Position numbers and translations under genes: made by a program
Assembly (NCBI GenBank): GCA_031279795.1
Contig: JAITHZ010000295.1
Span: forward strand, 1 to 5,154
Length of the DNA: 5,154 nt
Source: Bacteroidales bacterium
Lineage (GTDB): Bacteria > Bacteroidota > Bacteroidia > Bacteroidales > WRGA01
Direction of reading: 5' to 3'
Notes under the pieces: model-generated
What the model saw: only the letters and a program-made list of their open reading frames with translations
Told to the model about the DNA's origin: nothing
The model's database searches: none
Shown: piece after piece, positions 1 to 5,154 of the stretch
Position numbering within the stretch: position 1 is the first letter of the stretch
Layout: every line of letters begins with the position of its first letter

Positions 1-380
1 TAGTTTCCATACACGCGAATCTTGTTGCAGTCAATGTCGGTGATAACCGCCTTTCCGGTCTTTCCGCAGAGGCTTTGCCATTCTCCGGCCTGCATCGAAA
101 AGTAGTTGTAGCAGTCTTCCGTCGTGTTGTAAACCATCAAACTGTTAGCCGTGTTTTTATTCGTCGTCACATCAATCGTATTTCGCTGCGCTTCAGTTAT
201 GCGCGGAATAATGATTCCTTTGGGTACCGTATCATTGTTGGAATTCAACAAATTCCGGATGTCCAACTCCGTCAACGGGTTCGGAGTTTCTGTATTTATT
301 CCCACCGATTGGGAATGCAACTGTTGCGCAGCAGTCATGAAAAAACATGCCACTGCAAAAAATAAATGCTTGGTGTTCAT
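1..380 (-). CDS. Secreted adhesin-like surface protein, N-terminal part (C-terminus beyond window)
   Basis: Reading the minus strand from the ATG at 378-380 gives 126 codons without a stop before the window edge, so the gene is partial. The protein starts with a signal peptide (MNTKHLFFAVACFFMTAAQQLHS, then QS), a typical Bacteroidota form with Gln just after the likely cleavage site. The mature part follows a pattern I recognise from many large Bacteroidota surface proteins: VGINTETPNP near the start, KGIIIPRITEAQRNTI around residues 54-69, LMVYNTTEDCYNYF around 81-94, then a W..LCG end. In that group this segment is usually the N-terminal part of a long repeat-bearing exported protein, but the function is not established. 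A-rich DNA upstream of the ATG stands in for a ribosome binding site. The gap from the upstream 134-residue gene is 44 bp on the same strand, which suggests co-transcription. Whether it ends in a T9SS sorting domain cannot be seen here. Confidence 0.85.
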   Translation of the reverse strand, partial: MNTKHLFFAVACFFMTAAQQLHSQSVGINTETPNPLTELDIRNLLNSNNDTVPKGIIIPRITEAQRNTIDVTTNKNTANSLMVYNTTEDCYNYFSMQAGEWQSLCGKTGKAVITDIDCNKIRVYGN

Positions 381-424
381 ACTTTTTTTTGTTTTGTTTG
401 ATTAATGTTGTTGAAATTTAATAG

Positions 425-829
425 TCAATCGTCTTTTTTCTTCTTGAAAAAGAAGTAAGCGCTATACAGCAAACCGCTCAACACAAGCGGGAGAGTTTCA
501 CCGGCAAGAGGCACGCCCCCCACGAACCCGCCGTCACCCGAACCGGAACCGCTTCCGCCGTCGGGGTCGGATTCGTCGGCAGCTCTAAAAGTTGGCGACT
601 TCGATTTCGACGGGAGCGAGTTGGTAGAACTCGGTAATTGGGTGTTTTTAAAATCTCCGCTTTGTGGTTTCTTTCCCCGATCGTTAAAAAAACCGGTATT
701 TCCGCTTTTAGTCGGCGTTCCGCTGTACGGGGATTTATTTGAGAAAGGCGAATCCCCTACTTTTGCAGAAGAACCTGCAAACGATATCGCTATCGCAATG
801 AGAATGCATGTCAATTTTATTACTTTCAT
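425..829 (-). CDS. Small exported low-complexity protein with C-terminal hydrophobic segment and KKKK tail
   Basis: I do not recognise a named family. The 134-residue product has a signal peptide (about residues 1-22, ending AGSSA), then a Ser/Pro/Lys/Thr/Gly-rich stretch (about 23-80) with no clear fold, an acidic and Gly/Ser-rich linker (about 85-104, with GSGSGSGDGG), then VPLAGE (106-111), a short hydrophobic segment (about 113-128) and KKKKDD. The order of short motif, hydrophobic helix and basic cluster resembles the tripartite C-terminal signals of surface-sorted or membrane-anchored proteins (PEP-CTERM or LPXTG type), but the motif is neither of these. A simple membrane anchor is equally possible. 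It starts 13 bp after the stop of the 784-residue T9SS protein gene, on the same strand, with an A-rich leader (AAATAAAAAACAAC) before its ATG, so the two are almost certainly co-transcribed. That spacing, the signal peptide and the clean end support a real gene. The opposite-strand reading over it is rejected. Confidence 0.8.
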   Translation of the reverse strand: MKVIKLTCILIAIAISFAGSSAKVGDSPFSNKSPYSGTPTKSGNTGFFNDRGKKPQSGDFKNTQLPSSTNSLPSKSKSPTFRAADESDPDGGSGSGSGDGGFVGGVPLAGETLPLVLSGLLYSAYFFFKKKKDD

Positions 830-842
830 TGTTGTTTTTTAT

Positions 843-3197
843 TTATTTTACCAGTATTTTTATTACAAATGGATTTTTGCCAGTCACTTTCACTGCATAA
901 ACACCTGTTTCCAGCCGTTGAGCAATTTTCATGACCGGTTCGTTGGCCGTAGCCTGGCGAATAATCCGTCCCTGCACATCGCAGAGGCTTATGAGCGAAC
1001 CCATCGTGGCGTCGTCAAAGGTTTTCACCGTCAGGATGCCATCGGAATACCAGGCCGTCAGCTGCTGCACCGGCGTCTGGATATCATCGGGCATTTCCGT
1101 TGTCATAGAGAACACAAGCTGGAAACGGTCTTCCACATCGTCGGGCTGGGTGGTGGTCTGGTAGTAGGAACCGGGTTCTATCAGCGAAGTCTTCGAGCCA
1201 GTCTGTTTGTCCAGCAACCATACCTGATTGATATTGTGGCGAGTGTTCATGCGCAAGCCGCGTATGTACACCGTCTGCGGAACAAGCGCAGGAGTCAGGA
1301 ACAAATCTTCGTAGGCGGTGGCAGTCGAAATCATCTTTTCGTCCACAGCATCTCCCGTATCGTTTTTCAGGTACAGAAGGCTTCTGTTTGCCCGTGCCGG
1401 AAGGCTTTCGCTACGGCGCAACACCTGCCCGTTCACGCCAACTTCCACAGCGGTGGTCTTGTAGGAAAACACATCCGGCTCGCTTGAGCGCAACGTCGCA
1501 CGCAGTTCACTGGGATTGCGCAGCACAACGCACACACGGTCGGCGGTTTTTGTACCTTCGTCCAGCACTTCAAACACAAAGTCGTCGTACCGCTTCAACT
1601 CCGGCTCAGAGGAACGGATAAAGCGCGTTGTTCCATGCTGTACAGCGCTGTACGGTATCGTCATTGGCGTCGGTGAAGTATTGTAGGAATATACCCGAAA
1701 CAGTTGCAGTGGCGAAATCAAAAATCCTTCATCGTTTGTCTCATCCTCGTATATAAGCGGTGTGGTATCATCGGTATATGTACCCCCCACAGGTTTAATG
1801 GAGAAATAGGAATGGTAGTAGGAGATCGTGCTGCCTGTACTGCTAAGTACATCGTATGCCTCTGCATTCGGGCTCAATACCCACACGCGGTTCATAATAT
1901 CACGGGGACCGACATAAGTGCCATCACTGGCATCCCCCGGCTTTATGTTCCACCCCGAAACTGTAATATTACCCCTTTTTTCTGTCACCAGGGCTTTCAC
2001 CGACAAAGGCGCCATAAAAGGATTTGCCAGGTAGTTGTACCCTTTTTCCAGTTGTACGGTTATCGCAGGCGATGTTGCAGTAACTAATTTTTCGGCCTGA
2101 TAAGTAGCTTTTTTAATTGCGTCGGTATTAAATTCCCGAAACATGTTGTTGGCGTTATTAAACAGGAAGCGATTGAATGCATATCCCGTCGTATTGCGGG
2201 TGGCAAAATCAATACCCGGATTGGCGGAATTAATATCGGGATAATCAGAAGAGCTGCTGCCGCGCAAATCAACCCCGATAACAAAACCGCGTCCAGTTTG
2301 CAACAGAATTGTCGGATCAATAATTGTTGCCCCAGCGCCCAAAAATCCTCCAGGTCCGGGCATAATCAATGTGTTAAACATAAAATAGTCGGCACGTAGC
2401 TCCTGATATGGAGACCCCATTCCATAAATCCGTTTATATGGCGTAGATGATGTGTAGCTGGGACCAAGTTCATTGGCCGGAGCTACAAAATTCACCTGAA
2501 AACGCCCAACAGTATAATAATTTACTGGATCAACGGTAGAAGCAGGGTTTGTCATTCGTGTGTCGTACACAGCATCATTAATTCGCAGATGTGCCAAAAT
2601 GGTGTTGTAAGTTTGTTTAATGGTGTTGTCAACATAAGTTGGAGGGGTTGTAGGAGAAGGATAATCCTTATTTACATCAGCCACTTCGGAATCCAGGACA
2701 AAGACGCCTCTGGTTAACCTCACGCGATTGGCATTGCCGGCAATGCGCGCATCCATTATCACCTTCGTATTCGCTGCGACCGCCGATTGGTTGTTTATTT
2801 CCAGCGTGTCGGGAAATATGATGTAGTCCAGTCTTTTGGATGGAATAGCGGCGTACGTGGCGCCATCGGAAAATATCCGCTGTACGCCCGCAGCGCGAAG
2901 TTCCAGCTTGCCGCCCGTACCGCGCGAAAAAACGTGGAGGCCAGTTGGATTATTTACAGCATTGTGCCGTAAATTCCCTGTAAGTACAATCTTCCCGCCA
3001 TTCACTTTGATGTCGCATCCTGGCGTAGCAGTCTGATTTCCGGCTACCAGATCACCTTTTATATACAGGGTGGTCTTGTTGTCATTTACACCCTTTACAT
3101 GCACGTTCCCCGTGTTGTAAAAGACTGTCTGACTGTAGCCCAACAGTGGAATAACAATTATTCCTATCAGTATAAAAATTCTCTTCTTCATATACAT
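843..3197 (-). CDS. Large secreted protein with T9SS type A C-terminal sorting domain
   Basis: The 784-residue product is exported: a signal peptide (KKRIFILIGIIVIPLLGYS, then QT) leads into a Gly/Asn/Thr-rich, beta-rich region (VHVKGVNDNKTTLYIKGDLV and GGKIVLTGNL), which is compatible with repeated beta strands. The middle and later parts have no domain I can name. The last 75 residues or so look like a T9SS type A sorting domain: a strand resembling LISLCDVQGRIIRQA, then the LETGVYAVKVTG signature and a final VIKILVK. Such domains direct proteins through the type IX system across the outer membrane, where they are normally cleaved and the protein is attached to the surface or released. Two starts are possible, MYMKKR at 3197 or MKKR at 3191. 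The second gives a more usual signal peptide, and no ribosome binding site decides between them. It is the first gene of the minus-strand operon and is divergent from the AraC-type regulator. Its role is unknown; adhesion or polymer binding would be a guess. Confidence 0.93.
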   Translation of the reverse strand: MYMKKRIFILIGIIVIPLLGYSQTVFYNTGNVHVKGVNDNKTTLYIKGDLVAGNQTATPGCDIKVNGGKIVLTGNLRHNAVNNPTGLHVFSRGTGGKLELRAAGVQRIFSDGATYAAIPSKRLDYIIFPDTLEINNQSAVAANTKVIMDARIAGNANRVRLTRGVFVLDSEVADVNKDYPSPTTPPTYVDNTIKQTYNTILAHLRINDAVYDTRMTNPASTVDPVNYYTVGRFQVNFVAPANELGPSYTSSTPYKRIYGMGSPYQELRADYFMFNTLIMPGPGGFLGAGATIIDPTILLQTGRGFVIGVDLRGSSSSDYPDINSANPGIDFATRNTTGYAFNRFLFNNANNMFREFNTDAIKKATYQAEKLVTATSPAITVQLEKGYNYLANPFMAPLSVKALVTEKRGNITVSGWNIKPGDASDGTYVGPRDIMNRVWVLSPNAEAYDVLSSTGSTISYYHSYFSIKPVGGTYTDDTTPLIYEDETNDEGFLISPLQLFRVYSYNTSPTPMTIPYSAVQHGTTRFIRSSEPELKRYDDFVFEVLDEGTKTADRVCVVLRNPSELRATLRSSEPDVFSYKTTAVEVGVNGQVLRRSESLPARANRSLLYLKNDTGDAVDEKMISTATAYEDLFLTPALVPQTVYIRGLRMNTRHNINQVWLLDKQTGSKTSLIEPGSYYQTTTQPDDVEDRFQLVFSMTTEMPDDIQTPVQQLTAWYSDGILTVKTFDDATMGSLISLCDVQGRIIRQATANEPVMKIAQRLETGVYAVKVTGKNPFVIKILVK

Positions 3198-3301
3198 ATA
3201 CTCGTTATTAAAGGTTTATTATACAATTATTCGTTTCAATTTTTTCGTTTTTTATGTTTTTGTGCAATCTGAATTTGAAATAAAACTTCAAAAAAATCGC
3301 A

Positions 3302-3331
3302 CAAAAATACAAAAAAAAATCTGAAACCAAA
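3302..3331 (-). promoter_or_regulatory. Candidate promoter of the surface-protein operon
   Basis: Read on the minus strand, TTTG (3331-3328) is followed after 18 bp by TATTTTTG (3309-3302), matching the Bacteroides primary-sigma consensus of TTTG at about -33 and TAnnTTTG at about -7. Transcription would start near 3296, leaving a leader of about 100 nt before the start codon at 3197 or 3191. The region is very A/T-rich, so chance matches are likely, but both elements and the spacing are right. Confidence 0.5.
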
Positions 3332-3352
3332 ATTTATGAGCAGAATTTATGA
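3331..3352. repeat. Direct repeat of AATTTATGA, possible regulator site
   Basis: The 9-mer AATTTATGA occurs at 3331-3339 and 3344-3352, with starts 13 bp apart, directly behind the -33 element of the candidate operon promoter. A third exact copy lies at 3567-3575 across the regulator's start codon. AraC-type proteins often bind direct repeats next to the -35 region, so this is a possible operator; that is inference. In such A/T-rich DNA chance repeats are not rare. Confidence 0.35.
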
Positions 3353-3363
3353 TTTTTTTCACA

Positions 3364-3455
3364 ACGTGAAATGCACGAAAATCAATTAATTACAACATTT
3401 CATTTATGTAACTAATTGATTTACAGGAATCAAAAAAAAATAAATAGTTTCACGT
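3364..3455. repeat. Nested inverted repeats in the divergent control region
   Basis: The inner pair is AAATCAATTAATTACA (3379-3394) and TGTAACTAATTGATTT (3407-3422), complementary at 15 of 16 positions with a 12-nt spacer. The outer pair is ACGTGAAA (3364-3371) and TTTCACGT (3448-3455), perfectly complementary over 8 bp. Together they span most of the DNA between the two promoter candidates. A dimeric regulator site is the simplest reading. A hairpin in the regulator's mRNA is unlikely, since the candidate plus-strand promoter lies downstream of it. Confidence 0.6.
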
Positions 3456-3456
3456 A

Positions 3457-3485
3457 TTTCATTTCAGAATATTTTATTAATTTTG
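3457..3485 (+). promoter_or_regulatory. Candidate promoter of the AraC-type regulator gene
   Basis: TAATTTTG at 3478-3485 matches the Bacteroides TAnnTTTG -7 element exactly. The best upstream partner is TTTC at 3457-3460, one base off the TTTG -33 element, with a 17-bp spacer. Transcription would begin near 3492, giving a leader of about 80 nt. The right arm of the outer inverted repeat (ending 3455) lies just upstream, where a bound protein could act on this promoter. Confidence 0.4.
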
Positions 3486-3548
3486 CAGCAGATTTGACTG
3501 AAGGGGCAAAATACAGAAATATGTGTATTTCAAGCACTTCAAATAACG

Positions 3549-3575
3549 ATGTTTAATAAAAAAGTAAATTTATGA
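3549..3575 (+). other. Possible 8-codon leader ORF overlapping the regulator start
   Basis: An ATG at 3549 opens a short frame (MFNKKVNL) whose TGA stop at 3573-3575 overlaps the regulator's ATG at 3572 in an ATGA arrangement, as in translationally coupled genes. It has no evident ribosome binding site of its own, and in A/T-rich DNA such a short frame easily arises by chance. Confidence 0.15.
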
Positions 3576-4690
3576 TGAAAATAGTTGGAGATGAGGAAAT
3601 TAAGCGAAATTATCTACTTGGTTGCCTTTATTTGATAAGTGGTATCATTTTGTTTTTTACTATATTACTGTGGCCGGTTATCATGCGACCGCTTGATATT
3701 ATCCTTTGTTCGCTGCTTGTATTCCACCTGGCGCTGATATTTATGCTCAAACGGCTGCAGTTGGCGTCCATTCAAGTGCTGATACCGGTCTATATTATTG
3801 TCATAACCATATTGTTACTTCCAATGGCAATTTTGGTTTGGATGGCCAAAAGTTTATCGGGCTTTATCTGGTACCTGGTTTTGCCATTTGCTATTTCCGG
3901 TTTTTATTCCTCGCGGGATATTGCCAAATGGTGCATTTACATTTTCGTTTTGTTAACGTCATCGTTGGTCTTTGTGGAACTAAACGATTATTACTTTCAG
4001 ATTTCGGTGATCGGTAAATTTTTGGTAGCGGAAGATGTTTCTTTAGGCAGCCATTTGCCGTCTCCTGCCTTAATTTATGACATTTCCCAAATATTTTCAC
4101 TCATTTTTGCGTTTACACTCAGTGCATATTTTGTTTATTACCTCAATAAATTTCACTACTTCACCAAACAGCAACAAATGGATAAATATTCACCAACTTT
4201 AACGAAACCATCAGTTGATGTACGAAATGAAAATGTTCGCCAAAAGGAAAAATTTGAAAGAAACGAATTAGAAGAAAATGTACTAAATGAGGAAATTTTT
4301 TCAGAAGAACAAGAGGACGAGAATGACGAAAAGGAAAAGTATGTTGATCTCTATACAAAAATTGTTGATTTTCTTGAACGCAAACGGCCGTATACCGATC
4401 CCAATTATACCATTTCCAAACTGGCAGCCGACCTGAAAACGAACCCAACATATATCTCAAAAGCAATCAAACAGAAACAAAATGTACATTTTAGTCTGTT
4501 CATAAATGGCTACCGTGTCGAAAATATTAAACGAATGATTAGCCAGAATTATCACAATCGTTTTACACTGAGATACATATACACATCGTCGGGTTTTAAG
4601 AACCAAGCTACTTTCAATAAAGCCTTCAAACAGTCCGAAGGAATCACTCCTTCTCAATATTATCACAAAATGAACATAAAGAAGAATTAG
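3572..4690 (+). CDS. Membrane-anchored AraC-family transcriptional regulator
   Basis: The 372-residue protein has two halves. The N-terminal half carries about six hydrophobic membrane segments (roughly residues 14-38, 41-59, 66-91, 96-112, 118-136 and 167-191). A charged linker follows (about 220-256), very acidic at 231-255 (ELEENVLNEE, then EEQEDENDEKEK). The C-terminal part (about 257-367) is an AraC-type DNA-binding domain with two helix-turn-helix units: YTISKLAADLKTNPTYIS (279-296) and FTLRYIYTSSGFKNQATFNK (331-350), then the family ending AFKQSEGITPSQYY. It would bind DNA while held in the inner membrane and may sense a membrane or envelope signal; the ligand is unknown. The start is ATG ATG at 3572/3575 after an A-rich leader; no other in-frame start looks better. 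Its gene is divergent from the surface-protein operon, its likely target. The last codons, AAT TAG, belong to the first unit of the GAATTAG array. Confidence 0.92.
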   Translation: MMKIVGDEEIKRNYLLGCLYLISGIILFFTILLWPVIMRPLDIILCSLLVFHLALIFMLKRLQLASIQVLIPVYIIVITILLLPMAILVWMAKSLSGFIWYLVLPFAISGFYSSRDIAKWCIYIFVLLTSSLVFVELNDYYFQISVIGKFLVAEDVSLGSHLPSPALIYDISQIFSLIFAFTLSAYFVYYLNKFHYFTKQQQMDKYSPTLTKPSVDVRNENVRQKEKFERNELEENVLNEEIFSEEQEDENDEKEKYVDLYTKIVDFLERKRPYTDPNYTISKLAADLKTNPTYISKAIKQKQNVHFSLFINGYRVENIKRMISQNYHNRFTLRYIYTSSGFKNQATFNKAFKQSEGITPSQYYHKMNIKKN

Positions 4691-4718
4691 GAATTAGGAA
4701 TTAGGAATTAGGAATTAA
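4684..4718 (+). repeat. GAATTAG heptamer tandem array, left
   Basis: Four perfect GAATTAG units (4684-4690, 4691-4697, 4698-4704, 4705-4711) are followed by one variant, GAATTAA (4712-4718). The first unit contains the final AAT TAG of the regulator gene, so the array begins inside the coding sequence. The units are inverted relative to the array at 4901-4969. Confidence 0.95.
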
Positions 4719-4900
4719 TCTCTCTCCCTTATTAAATTTAAAAACATAAAATATTAATAAAATAAGGGATGGTAAACTGCTGGTATACATCCTACTAAGG
4801 GCGCTTTAGGAAAATAAGGGTTGAGAGAACACAGATAACGTAAATGAAGCAGATTTATTCGAAAAATGCGACAAGTTAGTTTGCGCCACAACCAGAGTTC
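4719..4900. other. Non-coding spacer between inverted heptamer arrays, with alternative hairpins
   Basis: No gene is visible in these 182 bp; open frames are only about 10 codons long. TCTCTC-T-CCCTTATT (4719-4733), touching the left array, can pair with AATAAGGG-TT-GAGAGA (4813-4828), 14 bp with a small internal loop. Part of the same left arm (CCCTTATT, 4726-4733) can instead pair with AATAAGGG at 4761-4768. A smaller GGATG/CATCC hairpin lies at 4767-4792. No U-rich tail marks a classical intrinsic terminator. Confidence 0.6.
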
Positions 4901-4969
4901 TTAATTCTTAATTCCTAATTCTTAATTCCTAATTCCTAATTCTTAATTCCTAATATTCCTAATTAATTC
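4901..4969 (-). repeat. Inverted heptamer array, right (CTAATTC/TTAATTC)
   Basis: Seven intact units run from 4901 to 4949: TTAATTC, TTAATTC, CTAATTC, TTAATTC, CTAATTC, CTAATTC and TTAATTC, the reverse complements of GAATTAA and GAATTAG. Irregular units follow to 4969 (ctaatattc, ctaatta, attc). Facing the left array in opposite orientation, it allows an imperfect stem of about 35 bp around the 182-bp spacer. Its distal end holds the stop codon of the galE-like gene (4959-4961). Confidence 0.95.
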
Positions 4970-5154
4970 TTGTTTGCCATTTCCAGGCAGAAAGCAAGGT
5001 ATCTGCCAGAGTTTCACATGCTTTCCATCCGAGTTCGCTATTGGCAAATTCAGGGTCTGCCCACACTTTTTCGATGTCGCCTTCGCGCCGTTCGACAATT
5101 TTATATGGCAGTTTTACACCAGTCACTTCTTCGAAAGTTTTGACAATCTCCAGC
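4959..5154 (-). CDS. galE: UDP-glucose 4-epimerase (GalE-type), C-terminal end, partial
   Basis: Reading leftwards from the window edge gives 64 residues and a TAG stop at 4959-4961; the N-terminal part lies outside. The tail matches the C-terminus of GalE-type epimerases: LEIVKTFEEVTGVKLPYKIV, then ERREGDIEKVWADPEFANSELGWKA, and a final LLSAWKWQ. The R-x-GD...ADP....LGW pattern is characteristic of GalE and close SDR sugar-nucleotide epimerases. The enzyme interconverts UDP-glucose and UDP-galactose in the cytoplasm, using bound NAD, for galactose use and polysaccharide precursors. The NAD-binding and catalytic residues (TGxxGxxG, YxxxK) are in the missing part, so a related epimerase with other specificity cannot be excluded. 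The last residues, TRIN, and the stop are read from repeat-derived DNA: WKWQ is the usual kind of ending, and the array supplies the AAT TAG. The gene converges on the regulator gene. Confidence 0.88.
   Translation of the reverse strand, partial: LEIVKTFEEVTGVKLPYKIVERREGDIEKVWADPEFANSELGWKACETLADTLLSAWKWQTRIN

Larger units (their letters stand above)
4684..4969. terminator. Possible bidirectional terminator formed by the facing heptamer arrays
   Basis: The two arrays lie between convergent genes and are complementary, so a transcript from either side could fold into a long A/U-rich stem with a large loop. This position is where a shared terminator is expected. However, the stem is A/U-rich, the loop is long and there is no clear U-tract, so the assignment is tentative. 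Confidence 0.25.

Noticed and set aside
75..405. Two plus-strand open frames of 84-96 codons
   Set aside because: They are antisense to the adhesin-like gene, which has a clear signal peptide and family pattern; the plus-strand translations show nothing recognisable.
621..1487. Long plus-strand open frame (288 residues) antisense to the small protein and the end of the T9SS protein gene
   Set aside because: It overlaps two well-supported minus-strand genes, has a composition unlike a folded protein (many His/Arg in odd patterns), no recognisable domain and no promoter. It is a by-product of codon use on the other strand.
2084..2320. Minus-strand frame of 78 codons in a different frame inside the T9SS protein gene
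   Set aside because: It lies fully within the 784-residue coding region on the same strand in another frame, without a leader or known domain.
3236..3320. Poly-T and poly-A runs as an intrinsic terminator
   Set aside because: There is no G/C-rich hairpin before the runs, and the location between divergent gene starts is not where a terminator is needed.
3706..4666. Several frames of 69-103 codons inside the regulator gene on both strands
   Set aside because: The regulator frame is confirmed by membrane segments and the AraC motif over its whole length; the others are shadows.
4684..4969. CRISPR array
   Set aside because: The units are 7 bp and directly contiguous without unique spacers, and there are no cas genes. 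This is a short tandem repeat.
4684..4969. Invertible promoter segment of the kind that controls Bacteroides surface genes
   Set aside because: The segment is flanked by inverted repeats, but the neighbouring genes converge on it, so a promoter inside would read antisense into either one. The best -7-like string (TTAGTTTG near 4876) is imperfect, and no recombinase gene is visible.

Overview
This window looks like chromosomal DNA from a member of the Bacteroidota, most likely order Bacteroidales. The signs are a type IX secretion (T9SS) C-terminal sorting domain on a large surface protein, Bacteroidota-style signal peptides that end just before Gln, A-rich leaders in place of Shine-Dalgarno sites, and promoter-like matches to the Bacteroides TTTG / TAnnTTTG consensus. 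The genus cannot be named from the sequence.

Layout. Positions 1-3197 hold three genes on the minus strand, packed like an operon and transcribed from right to left. The first is a 784-residue exported protein with a T9SS type A sorting domain (843-3197). It is followed after 13 bp by a 134-residue low-complexity exported protein that ends in a short hydrophobic segment and a KKKK tail (425-829). After another 44 bp comes the N-terminal part of a secreted adhesin-like protein that runs off the left edge (1-380). Positions 3198-3571 are a 374-bp AT-rich divergent control region. It has a promoter candidate for each direction, a near-perfect 16-bp inverted repeat, an outer 8-bp inverted repeat and a recurring 9-mer. 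Positions 3572-4690 encode, on the plus strand, a membrane-anchored AraC-type regulator with six predicted membrane segments, an acidic linker and a C-terminal AraC DNA-binding domain.

Positions 4684-4969 are a repeat region. Tandem GAATTAG heptamers at the left face inverted heptamers (CTAATTC/TTAATTC) at the right across a 182-bp spacer that can form its own hairpins. Convergent to the regulator, on the minus strand, lies the C-terminal end of a GalE-type UDP-glucose 4-epimerase (4959-5154). The stop codons of the regulator and of galE both lie inside the heptamer arrays.

How the parts may work together (inference): the membrane-anchored regulator sits head to head with the surface-protein operon and is the obvious candidate to control it, and perhaps itself, through the repeats in the shared intergenic region. 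The three operon products would make up an exported, cell-surface or anchored protein set of unknown function. The galE end is an ordinary neighbour, probably unrelated, and is separated from the regulator by the repeat structure, which may also end transcription from both sides.
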